Assembly (NCBI GenBank): GCA_910577585.1
Contig: CAJTNN010000026.1
Coordinates: 1-34,787, forward strand
Source of the DNA: an uncultured Muribaculaceae bacterium
GTDB lineage: Bacteria; Bacteroidota; Bacteroidia; Bacteroidales; Muribaculaceae
Length of the DNA: 34,787 bases
Direction of reading: 5' to 3'
Shown here: piece by piece, positions 15,532-22,061 of the stretch
How the letters are laid out: every line of letters begins with the position of its first letter
How positions within the stretch are numbered: the first letter of the stretch is position 1
Notes under the pieces: model-generated
What the model saw: the letters and a program-made list of their open reading frames with translations, nothing else
Database searches by the model: none
Told to the model about the DNA's origin: nothing
Translations under genes and position numbers: made by a program

Positions 15532-15648
15532 AGGAGTTGAAGAAGTCAATCAAGAGTTCGGGCGAAACATCCTCGCGTCCGAAAATCAACTTGAATCCGA
15601 CATCGTATGTGGGGTCAATATATTCAGCCATAGCACATTTCGTTTTTA

Positions 15649-15679
15649 CAAAGATATGAAAAAAATGTTGTCTGACAAA
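15649..15679 (-). promoter_or_regulatory. Promoter of the interrupted Rpn nuclease gene
   Basis: On the minus strand TTTG (15679-15676), 19 nt, then TATCTTTG (15656-15649), placing the -7 box 17 nt before ATG 15631. Both boxes and the spacing fit the Bacteroidetes consensus, indicating the gene was once expressed and that its true start is 15631. Confidence 0.65.
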
Positions 15680-16104
15680 ATTTTAACGTAAATTAGTGAT
15701 TGTCGCCTTTCATTGAATATTCAATTTAAAATCTCTTAATCAGTCCTATCAACCACCATTAAATTAGGATATCGCTACACGTCTTGAAATGCCAAAGTTT
15801 GGACTTATCAAGACTTAGGAAAGTAGAAACATAGGATCCTTGAGACTCAGCATAACCACAAATCTATTGATTCATTAGTGAATCTTATGGAAGAACATTG
15901 TTGCAATCTATGTTTTCGTATATATTTATAAATATGCAACCTTAGTTAAGATATATAACTGGAGTATGGAATATTAATTGTAGATATAGAGGTCTGTTTA
16001 AATATAACTGTCTCGATAGTTGTGTAAATACATTACGATTAGTTTAATAAATGTTAAAAAATACTAAATTTCTGTTTGGTGGTTGTTGGCTAAAATATTT
16101 TTAT
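15680..16104. other. AT-rich gene-free stretch
   Basis: I see no gene, tRNA or strong hairpin. The sequence is markedly richer in A and T than the housekeeping DNA on either side. It leads into the promoter-like box at 16105 for the radical SAM gene and may mark the left border of an acquired segment. Confidence 0.45.
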
Positions 16105-16112
16105 TAAATTTG
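16105..16112 (+). promoter_or_regulatory. Probable -7 box of the radical SAM/peptide operon
   Basis: TAAATTTG matches TAnnTTTG, 108 nt upstream of ATG 16221. TTGG at 16087-16090 region is the only -33-like sequence nearby and is somewhat too close, so the call is tentative. Confidence 0.4.
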
Positions 16113-16220
16113 CAACACATACATAGTAATTAAATATTTTCTAATCTTTGCTAAATAGTCGTTTGATTATTGATGAAGTGAAGATGCTATTATAGAAGGT
16201 ATTATTATAGGGATGCTAAA

Positions 16221-17519
16221 ATGTTTAAAATTATGGGAATGAAGCCTAGTAAATGTAATTACATATTGCAATTGGAGAAGAGTACGCTTTTTTTCAATGG
16301 TGTGACTGAAGCGTTCTTCGAAGTAGACAATAGATTTGCAGAGTCTTATAAGGCGATTATAGAATATCCAAATGATAATGTAGACGCCTTCCCTGCGTTT
16401 ATCAAAAATATCAAATCTAAAGGATTCGTAGTAGAGGAGGACGCAGATGAGTTGGAAACTGTGAAACGTAAGTATGATGGATTAAGGATGAGGAATCATT
16501 ACTTTTTGATGATTCTTCCTACATATCAGTGTAACTTGGACTGTTGGTACTGTACGCAGGAGCATGAAGCTTTGTTCATGTCAGAGAATGTTAAAGATAG
16601 AGTCATCAGACTTATTAAAAATAAGCTCAACGATGTCAACATAAAAGATCTTCATATATCTTGGTTTGGAGGCGAGCCTTTAATGGCATATGATAGGGTA
16701 TACGAAATTTCAAAGTTTGCTAAAAAATATGCAGATGATCTTGGTAAGCAGATTTCAGCCTCTATCACTACCAACGGGACTCTCCTAACACCTAATCGCA
16801 TTGAAAGTCTGCGAGACGTTGGCATTGTGAATTACCAGATTACAATAGATGGAGATCGGACTATACACAATTCGGTTAAGAATATGGGGAGTATTTCTGC
16901 ATATGATAGGACTCTGGTGAATATTAATCAGATTGCTAAGCACACCCATGTAAATTTGCGATTTAACTATTGTAGTGGAAATTTGTTTCCAAGTCGTATT
17001 ATCAAGTCTTTATTGGGTGTATTGAACAAATCGGTATTATCAAACATAACTTTTTCAATCTTTAAGGTTTGGCAGGAAACAGAAACTAGGGAATTATCTA
17101 AGGGGGCTAATCAACTTTTTACTTCGGCCATTGAGGCTGGAATGGATTGTACGTTGTCATCGATAGGGCTTTGTTATGCAGAGCGTTTTCATTATGACTG
17201 TGTATTCCCCAATGGGAAAGTAGGAAGATGTGATAATTATCCTCCGTCCGTAATGCCAGGAATAATAGATGAGAAGGGTACCATTCAATGGCCTGAAAGT
17301 GCCCAGTTCTTTTATGCATCCCATTTGTTTGATGGGCATCAAAAGCAATGTGAAGAATGTAGGTTCTTACCCATATGCTGGGGACCCTGTGTAGCCAAAA
17401 GGGAAACAATGTTAAAGGAATATGGGCATATTTATTGTAATTATTCGTCTCCATCAGCAGATATGGAGCGTTTAATCATAAATACATGCAAATCTAGAAC
17501 GCAGAAGATTCTTAAATAG
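16221..17519 (+). CDS. Radical SAM/SPASM peptide maturase
   Basis: This 432-residue enzyme has three parts. Residues 1-85 form an N-terminal domain (YILQLEKSTLFFNGVTEAFFEV ... FIKNIKSKGFVVEEDADE) typical of RiPP-type SPASM enzymes and likely to bind a peptide leader. Residues about 95-300 are the radical SAM core with C104-x3-C108-x2-C111 (TYQCNLDCWYC), the GGEP motif (150-153) and SITTNGTLL. Residues about 310-410 are the SPASM region with C327-x9-C337, C377-x2-C380-x5-C386-x3-C390 and C406, enough for two auxiliary 4Fe-4S clusters. Such enzymes use S-adenosylmethionine radicals to form cross-links or modify residues in a small precursor peptide. The adjacent 64-aa Cys-rich gene 40 nt downstream is the obvious substrate. 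The gene is AT-rich with codons such as ATA, TTA and AGA, unlike nearby genes, suggesting acquisition. Confidence 0.9.
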   Translation: MFKIMGMKPSKCNYILQLEKSTLFFNGVTEAFFEVDNRFAESYKAIIEYPNDNVDAFPAFIKNIKSKGFVVEEDADELETVKRKYDGLRMRNHYFLMILPTYQCNLDCWYCTQEHEALFMSENVKDRVIRLIKNKLNDVNIKDLHISWFGGEPLMAYDRVYEISKFAKKYADDLGKQISASITTNGTLLTPNRIESLRDVGIVNYQITIDGDRTIHNSVKNMGSISAYDRTLVNINQIAKHTHVNLRFNYCSGNLFPSRIIKSLLGVLNKSVLSNITFSIFKVWQETETRELSKGANQLFTSAIEAGMDCTLSSIGLCYAERFHYDCVFPNGKVGRCDNYPPSVMPGIIDEKGTIQWPESAQFFYASHLFDGHQKQCEECRFLPICWGPCVAKRETMLKEYGHIYCNYSSPSADMERLIINTCKSRTQKILK

Positions 17520-17559
17520 TCTGACTGTGTCGTATGTTTCACTATAAAAATTACACGTG

Positions 17560-17754
17560 ATGGATAAGAACAAAGAAAAACATCATGTAGTCCCGACCGA
17601 TGAGCTAATCTCGGACATGACCTCTTTAAGAATTTATGGAGGATCGGGCAGTATAGATCCACAGGATGTCATCCTTAATGGGTATTGCGGTACCGCAAAG
17701 TGTGCAGACTGTGCGTGTCTGAAATCCTATCAAAAATGTTCAATTACCTCTTAA
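17560..17754 (+). CDS. Candidate RiPP precursor peptide (GG leader, five-Cys core)
   Basis: This 64-residue peptide is encoded 40 nt after the radical SAM/SPASM gene. The first 26 residues are hydrophilic and leader-like, with TDELISDMTSLRIYGG resembling the LS-x-x-EM-x-x-I-x-GG leaders of Bacteroidales natural-product precursors, the Gly-Gly at 27-28 being a likely cleavage site. The remainder, 36 residues, contains all five cysteines: 43, 48, 51, 53 and 60 (GYCGTAKCADCACLKSYQKC). I start at ATG 17560, since the upstream GTG adds only one residue. No dedicated peptidase-transporter is in the window. A terminator follows at 17926. The precursor role is inferred from size, leader, Cys content and neighbour; the modification (thioether, carbon-carbon or other) is not readable. 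Confidence 0.75.
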   Translation: MDKNKEKHHVVPTDELISDMTSLRIYGGSGSIDPQDVILNGYCGTAKCADCACLKSYQKCSITS

Positions 17755-17758
17755 TTTT

Positions 17759-17855
17759 AATGTCACTAAATTAAGAATAACAACGAATTGATGTATCAAA
17801 TTTTTAAATTGCATTAATTTTATAATACTCTCTCTAATCATAATTTAGTGACATT
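17759..17855. repeat. 97-nt inverted repeat after the precursor gene
   Basis: Perfect 15-bp arms (AATGTCACTAAATTA at 17759-17773 and its complement at 17841-17855) enclose 67 nt of AT-rich sequence starting 5 nt past the precursor stop. It does not share ends with families A, B or C. It could be a small miniature element or an mRNA 3'-end structure protecting the short peptide message. Confidence 0.6.
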
Positions 17856-17925
17856 CCTTTTATTTCACTCAATATCAGACAAATATTTAATTGTTGAATT
17901 GAATAACAATAGAGGCTGCAGTTCC

Positions 17926-17963
17926 ACGGGCCTTGATGTTTCCGACATTAAGGCCCGTTTTTA
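17926..17963 (+). terminator. Intrinsic terminator of the peptide operon
   Basis: A 14-bp stem with one mismatch (ACGGGCCTTGATGT, 17926-17939, with ACATTAAGGCCCGT, 17945-17958) is followed directly by a run of T (TTTTTATT). It is the most classical rho-independent terminator in the window. It separates the radical SAM/precursor pair from the barrel protein gene at 18004. Confidence 0.85.
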
Positions 17964-18003
17964 TTGTCTGATGTATTCTTAGCTATTTTTTCCATTAGTT
18001 TTT

Positions 18004-20259
18004 ATGAAGAGTAAAGATTATAGTCACATAGGGGGTTGTTTAAAATGCTCGGTTGCTTTTCTGATGATGTGGACAGGGATTGATATGAGCGCGGAGGTGT
18101 TGGTGGCGGATAGTGTCAGCTCGCGTCCGCAGATTGTTCCAAATAGTATTGAGCTCCCGATGGATGATGAGGCGAATGCTGAGGAGGAGAACTCACGTGG
18201 TATTGAAGTGACGATGGATAATGAAGTGAGTGTAGAAGAAGAGAACTGGGTAAATCTTGACGAATTTGTGGTTGAGGGGCGCACGCAGCGTGTTGTAAAG
18301 AATGGCGTTGAGTATATGCCGGATAAGAAGATAAAGGAGGTGTCGGTTGATGCGCAGTCGCTGCTAAGAAATATGATGATTCCACAGCTTAATGTGTCGG
18401 TATACGACAATTCAATAAAGACTGTCAGTGGGGCGGAGGTATCGATGTTTATCGACTATATTCCCTCTGAAAAGGGGGACTTGGTCGGACTCAGGCCGGA
18501 AGATGTGGTGCGGGTAGAGGTTCTGGATTATCCGCAGGACCCACGGTTTGGTGGAAAGGATCATGTGGTCAATTTTGTTATGAAGCGCAGGGAATGGGGT
18601 GGATATACGAAACTTACTGCGCAAGGTAAGGCGTTTGTTGATCAGATGGTCGGCGGCATGCTCTATAACAAATTCAATGTCAGGAATCTCACGGTAGATT
18701 TGTACGCATCGGCCGATGGCAGGTGGCAGACACATCCAGCCTCATATTCGCATGAGATATTTCGGGATATAAGGTTAGATAACAGATACTATCAGGAATT
18801 GACGCGTGAGTCGCAGACTGATAAACATCATTCCAAAAACGACTCAGAGGTTGTCACATTAAGGCTTTCCTGGCATAAGGAGAAGTCATATATTTCTCAC
18901 ACTCTTGGCTTTTTGCGTGATGGCCAGCCGTATGCTTCTGATCTTGCGACTGTGAGATTTTACGAGACAGCTTCAATCGGAGAGCAGACCGCCCGCAAAG
19001 CGACTCAACAGTCAATATCGCTCTCGGCTGCCGGAGATTATTATTTTACATTTCCAGCAGAGCAGGCTCTGACAGTAAACTGGGCCTTCTCTCACTCAAG
19101 CAACAATAGCAACTCGCTTTATGCCTATCAGAATGATGGGACTATCTCGACTGATGCACGCGAGAAATCATATAACCCCGACTTGACCGTATATTATACC
19201 AAGAGTTTCAGTGGTTATCATACATTGCGTCTGATGCTCAGCTCTTATGCAAACTTTTACAATACCCGTTATGCTGGTTCCTACAACGGCTTACAGAAAC
19301 TCATATCGAATGAGAATCTATTCTTTGCAGAATATATGAAGGAGTGGGAGTGCGGCGTCAGCCTATATACACGACTTGGAGCTTCGTATGTATTGGGACG
19401 TATCAATGGACAGAATAAGGTCCACGAATGGAGTCCGCGCTTGGGTATAATGGCGCAGTATCAGATCAATAGCATGAATAGTGTGAATTTCGATGCATTC
19501 TGGGCCAATAGCCATCCGTCGCCCTCGATAGCCAACGATGCGAAAATACGGGTAGATGAATGCATGTGGCATGTAGGGAATCCTGATTTAAAGAATATTT
19601 ATGGACCTTTGTTGTCGGCGAGCTATACGTTGATACCCGACAACCGCTGGAGTCTGACAGCGTTGCTGAAATATCAGCGCTACTTCCACATGTATGAATT
19701 CGATTACAGGCCCAATGCCACAGGCGACGGAATGGTGCGGGGCTTCTCCGGAGACTATGATGAGGAGTTGATATCCGGCTCTGTAGTAGCCTCTCTGAGG
19801 TTGATGGGTAATAAGCTTGTGCTGAATGCTCAGGGAGAGATTGCGCAGGAGAAAATATTAGGTCTTGCGACACGCAGACTCACTTCGCTGCGCGGGATGG
19901 CCCAGGCGATGTATAACTTCGGACGTGCCTCGGTGGCACTCTTCTATGAATCTCCATCTAAGCATCTTCTGGCCCATGCGGGGGAGGCTACAGCTGAACG
20001 ATGCAGTTATGGGGTGCAGGCATCATGCATGTTGGGGAGGGTGAAGGTTAACCTCGCGTATAGCAACTGGTTCAACAGCGGCAGAACATACACTGATTAT
20101 TCTTCTGTGTACTATACCTCGAGGGGTTGGCAATGGTCGGCCTCAAAGGCGCCGGCGCTCAATCTGACGGTGAGCTATACGCTGAATTACGGCAAGAAGG
20201 TTGAGGCTTCCGACGAGATAGAGCGGGCAGCCTACAAGAATTCAGCCATATTGGAATAA
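18004..20259 (+). CDS. Outer-membrane beta-barrel protein (TonB-receptor-like) next to the peptide locus
   Basis: This 751-residue protein has a signal-like N-terminus (hydrophobic CSVAFLMMWTGIDMSAE). Residues about 49-84 hold two copies of an 18-residue acidic repeat (IELPMDDEANAEEENSRG, then IEVTMDNEVSVEEENWVN). A short plug-like domain follows (LDEFVVEGRTQRVVKNGVEYMP ... SLLRNMMIPQLNVSVYDNS ... GLRPEDVVRVEVLDYPQDPRFGG ... VVNFVMKR), then a long barrel ending in NLTVSYTLNYGKK and a charged tail. It belongs to the OMP_b-brl_3-like group but lacks the usual regulatory-like beta-sandwich, whose place is taken by the acidic repeat. It starts 41 nt after the operon terminator, so it could have its own promoter or read-through expression. 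A role in passing the modified peptide through the outer membrane is plausible but only inferred from position. Confidence 0.8.
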   Translation: MKSKDYSHIGGCLKCSVAFLMMWTGIDMSAEVLVADSVSSRPQIVPNSIELPMDDEANAEEENSRGIEVTMDNEVSVEEENWVNLDEFVVEGRTQRVVKNGVEYMPDKKIKEVSVDAQSLLRNMMIPQLNVSVYDNSIKTVSGAEVSMFIDYIPSEKGDLVGLRPEDVVRVEVLDYPQDPRFGGKDHVVNFVMKRREWGGYTKLTAQGKAFVDQMVGGMLYNKFNVRNLTVDLYASADGRWQTHPASYSHEIFRDIRLDNRYYQELTRESQTDKHHSKNDSEVVTLRLSWHKEKSYISHTLGFLRDGQPYASDLATVRFYETASIGEQTARKATQQSISLSAAGDYYFTFPAEQALTVNWAFSHSSNNSNSLYAYQNDGTISTDAREKSYNPDLTVYYTKSFSGYHTLRLMLSSYANFYNTRYAGSYNGLQKLISNENLFFAEYMKEWECGVSLYTRLGASYVLGRINGQNKVHEWSPRLGIMAQYQINSMNSVNFDAFWANSHPSPSIANDAKIRVDECMWHVGNPDLKNIYGPLLSASYTLIPDNRWSLTALLKYQRYFHMYEFDYRPNATGDGMVRGFSGDYDEELISGSVVASLRLMGNKLVLNAQGEIAQEKILGLATRRLTSLRGMAQAMYNFGRASVALFYESPSKHLLAHAGEATAERCSYGVQASCMLGRVKVNLAYSNWFNSGRTYTDYSSVYYTSRGWQWSASKAPALNLTVSYTLNYGKKVEASDEIERAAYKNSAILE
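18148..18255 (+). repeat. Tandem 54-nt coding repeat (two units)
   Basis: Units 18148-18201 and 18202-18255 encode two diverged 18-residue acidic copies sharing IE-x-x-MD-x-E ... EEEN. The duplication is in frame, within the N-terminal region of the barrel protein. Confidence 0.7.
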
Positions 20260-20277
20260 CGTTCATCACCTTTGACT

Positions 20278-20631
20278 TCAGAATTTATAAGTGACTGTGG
20301 CGGTGCCTGTAAAGGAGCGTATCGGCGGAGTGAGCTTGGTGATGCTAACTGCTCCGGATGTGACCATAGGGTAGAGCTGGCGGATGCGACCGGCTATCGA
20401 GGCGGCTACAGTTTCGAGCAGTTGGCGAGGCTGCTGCATCTCAATGCGTACTATCTCATAAAGATCAGCGTATGAGATTGTGCCTGCAAGATCATCGGAG
20501 AGGGGATTGACCGGAATGTAGGTTACCTGCAGGTCAACCTCAAACTCATTGCCGGCGCGCAGTTCCTGCGGCATCACGCCATGGTGGGCGAAGAATCGGC
20601 AGGCATGCAATGATATTGTCATTTCGGGCAT
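20278..20631 (-). CDS. folB: Dihydroneopterin aldolase
   Basis: This 117-residue FolB-family enzyme converts dihydroneopterin to hydroxymethyl-dihydropterin and glycolaldehyde in folate synthesis. The N-terminus ISLHACRFFAHHGVMPQE has the family's HHGV segment (residues 16-19) followed by a conserved Glu. SYADLYEIV supplies the conserved Tyr near residue 54, LLETVAASIA the binding Glu at 73, and SITKLTPPI the catalytic Lys at 99. The length is typical. It converges with the barrel gene (stop 20259), only 18 nt away. A hairpin at 20658-20691 lies just upstream and probably ends the rpiB transcript. Confidence 0.93.
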   Translation of the reverse strand: MPEMTISLHACRFFAHHGVMPQELRAGNEFEVDLQVTYIPVNPLSDDLAGTISYADLYEIVRIEMQQPRQLLETVAASIAGRIRQLYPMVTSGAVSITKLTPPIRSFTGTATVTYKF

Positions 20632-20657
20632 ATGTCAGTAGGGGGAGCTTGATTTAT

Positions 20658-20691
20658 TGAGCCCTGACAATCACTTCATTGTCAGGGCTCA
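20658..20691 (-). terminator. Stem-loop between rpiB and folB
   Basis: A perfect 13-bp stem (TGAGCCCTGACAA, 20658-20670, with 20679-20691) around an 8-nt loop. It lies about 120 nt past the rpiB stop on the minus strand and suggests folB has separate expression. Confidence 0.7.
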
Positions 20692-20809
20692 GATGCGTTA
20701 AAAAAAGAATTTTGCGAGAGTAAGCCGTTTTTTCAACGGCGCGTCACATTAACTCCCGATTGATTGTCGAACCGGGGCGTGAACGTGGGGCGAGGGGAAA
20801 GTGAAGTTA

Positions 20810-21244
20810 TTATTTCACAGCAATCTTGTCGATGCGGCGCTGATGGCGTCCACCTTCGAACTTGGCGTTGAGGTAGGCATCAACTATTGCCACAGCCTCG
20901 TCATAGCTCACAAATCGGGCCGGAAGAACGAGGATATTGGCATTATTGTGCTCCTTGGCCAGGGCCGCAAGTTCGGGGCGCCAGCAGAGAGCCGCACGAA
21001 TGCCCTGATGCTTGTTGAGAGTCATCTGGATGCCGTTGCCGGTGCCGCACATTGCGATGCCGAAAGCTGCGGTGCCATCCTCTACGGCCTTCGCTGCGGG
21101 ATGCGCGAAATCAGGATAGTCGCACGAATCTTCGGAGTCAGTGCCGAAATCGAGCACGTTATAGCCCTTTGAGTTCACATACTCTATAAGAGCTTTCTTG
21201 AGAGAGTATCCGGCGTGGTCGGATGCGAATGCGATGGTTTCCAT
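20810..21244 (-). CDS. rpiB: Ribose-5-phosphate isomerase B
   Basis: This 144-residue RpiB/LacAB-family isomerase interconverts ribose-5-phosphate and ribulose-5-phosphate in the pentose phosphate pathway. SDHAG (residues 8-12) provides the Asp-His pair. The catalytic Cys66 is in AMCGTGNGI, HNNANILVLPAR (99-110) is the conserved phosphate-binding segment, and GGRHQRRIDKI closes the protein. No LacA/B-type substitutions were noted. The gene begins 23 nt after the engB stop, so the two are likely in one transcript. Confidence 0.94.
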   Translation of the reverse strand: METIAFASDHAGYSLKKALIEYVNSKGYNVLDFGTDSEDSCDYPDFAHPAAKAVEDGTAAFGIAMCGTGNGIQMTLNKHQGIRAALCWRPELAALAKEHNNANILVLPARFVSYDEAVAIVDAYLNAKFEGGRHQRRIDKIAVK

Positions 21245-21267
21245 ATTGTTGTATTAATTTAGGGTTA

Positions 21268-21954
21268 TCATGATTGAGAGTCGGGAGTAGATTGGGTGGC
21301 CGAGGTATCGGCAGGGGCGCCGGGAACGCCGGGAGCGCCGGGAGCCTTTTTGTCGGCCTCAATCTGGCGGTTGATAGATGAGATATAGTCGAGGATATCC
21401 TCACGTCCGCGCGGTTTTTCGCTTGACGTCACGAATATCGGGGGGAGCTCCTCCCATTGCTTGCGCAGGGTCTTGCAGTAGTCATCCACCATCTTCTGAG
21501 CTGCGTTAGCACCCAACTTATCAGCCTTGGTGAAGACAATTGCGAAAGGCACTTCATTCTCGCCGAGCCACGTCAAGAATTCGAGATCAATCTTCTGGGG
21601 CTCGTGGCGGATGTCGATCAACACGAAGAGCAGCGCCATCTGCCGACGATGCAGTATATATTGCTCAATCATGGCCCGGAACTGTTCGCGCTGGCTCTTG
21701 CCGCGAGCCGCATAGCCGTAGCCCGGGAGGTCAACGAGATACCAGCTGCCATTATTGATGCTGAAATGATTGATAAGCAGCGTCTTGCCTGGAGTCTGCG
21801 AGGTTTTGGCAAGACGCGAGCGTGTGAGCATGTTGATAAGCGAGGACTTGCCTACGTTCGAGCGCCCGATGAAAGCGTACTCAGGCACATCCGTGTCAGG
21901 ACACTTCCTGACATCGGCGTTGCTGATTTCGTATTTAGCGTTTTTTATTTCCAT
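21268..21954 (-). CDS. engB: Ribosome biogenesis GTPase YsxC/EngB
   Basis: This 228-residue TRAFAC GTPase helps assemble the large ribosomal subunit. G1 is GRSNVGKSS (30-38), the switch-I Thr lies in KTSQTPGKT, G3 is DLPGYG (75-80), G4 is TKAD (142-145) and G5 is the SSEK segment (177-180). The globular domain ends near residue 200. A Pro/Ala/Gly-rich tail (residues 203-228, KKAPGAPGVPGAPADTS...) encoded by nine-nt repeats extends beyond the usual end and is probably disordered. It precedes rpiB by 23 nt. Upstream a decayed palindromic element (22003-22046) separates it from lysC. Confidence 0.94.
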   Translation of the reverse strand: MEIKNAKYEISNADVRKCPDTDVPEYAFIGRSNVGKSSLINMLTRSRLAKTSQTPGKTLLINHFSINNGSWYLVDLPGYGYAARGKSQREQFRAMIEQYILHRRQMALLFVLIDIRHEPQKIDLEFLTWLGENEVPFAIVFTKADKLGANAAQKMVDDYCKTLRKQWEELPPIFVTSSEKPRGREDILDYISSINRQIEADKKAPGAPGVPGAPADTSATQSTPDSQS

Positions 21955-22002
21955 AATATTTCGTTTTAAGGTGTTGCGCCCTCTCAGATGTTGAGGTCAT
22001 GT

Positions 22003-22046
22003 GAAGAAATCGGGTTTAACCTTTTCGTAAAAAGTTTAAATCAGTT
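22003..22046. repeat. Decayed family A element
   Basis: TTTTCGTAAAAAGTTTAAA (22022-22040) matches the right end of the family A copies, followed by TCAGTTC in place of CAACTTC; the left end is a poorer match (GAAG ... GGTTTAAC). The TGATTT/AAATCA variant also occurs at 23503-23542. It sits in the 107 nt between lysC and engB. Confidence 0.55.
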
Positions 22047-22061
22047 CATCAGTTCGATTCC

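Larger units (their letters stand above)
14378..15631 (-). pseudogene. Rpn / PD-(D/E)XK nuclease family gene interrupted by two palindromic elements
   Basis: The ancestral gene starts at ATG 15631 (MAEYIDPTYDVGFKLIFGRE ...), the usual N-terminus of the Rpn/PDDEXK_2 'transposase' family. After ...LLIDFFNS the element at 15341-15531 intervenes. The frame resumes as LFEDYPDLRDIVSLKYLNNE and runs through the nuclease core, including RYDLLCQTSRGHRFIVEMQK with the D and E-x-Q active-site pattern, to ECDKW. There the second element (14692-14888) intervenes. The frame then resumes in NIKNMGTTQNVAFTDHSNLF ... LSTTDRDNYEAELK. Removing 191 nt (15341-15531) and 193 nt (14694-14886) gives 870 nt, a single 289-codon frame plus stop, reading FFNSLFED and DKWIYNIKNM at the joins. 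The last about 50 codons look less family-like. Rpn proteins are DNA nucleases linked to recombination. A promoter lies just upstream (15649-15679). Confidence 0.82.

Noticed and set aside
17557..17559. GTG as the precursor start
   Set aside because: The ATG immediately after it is a better start and changes the peptide by only one residue.
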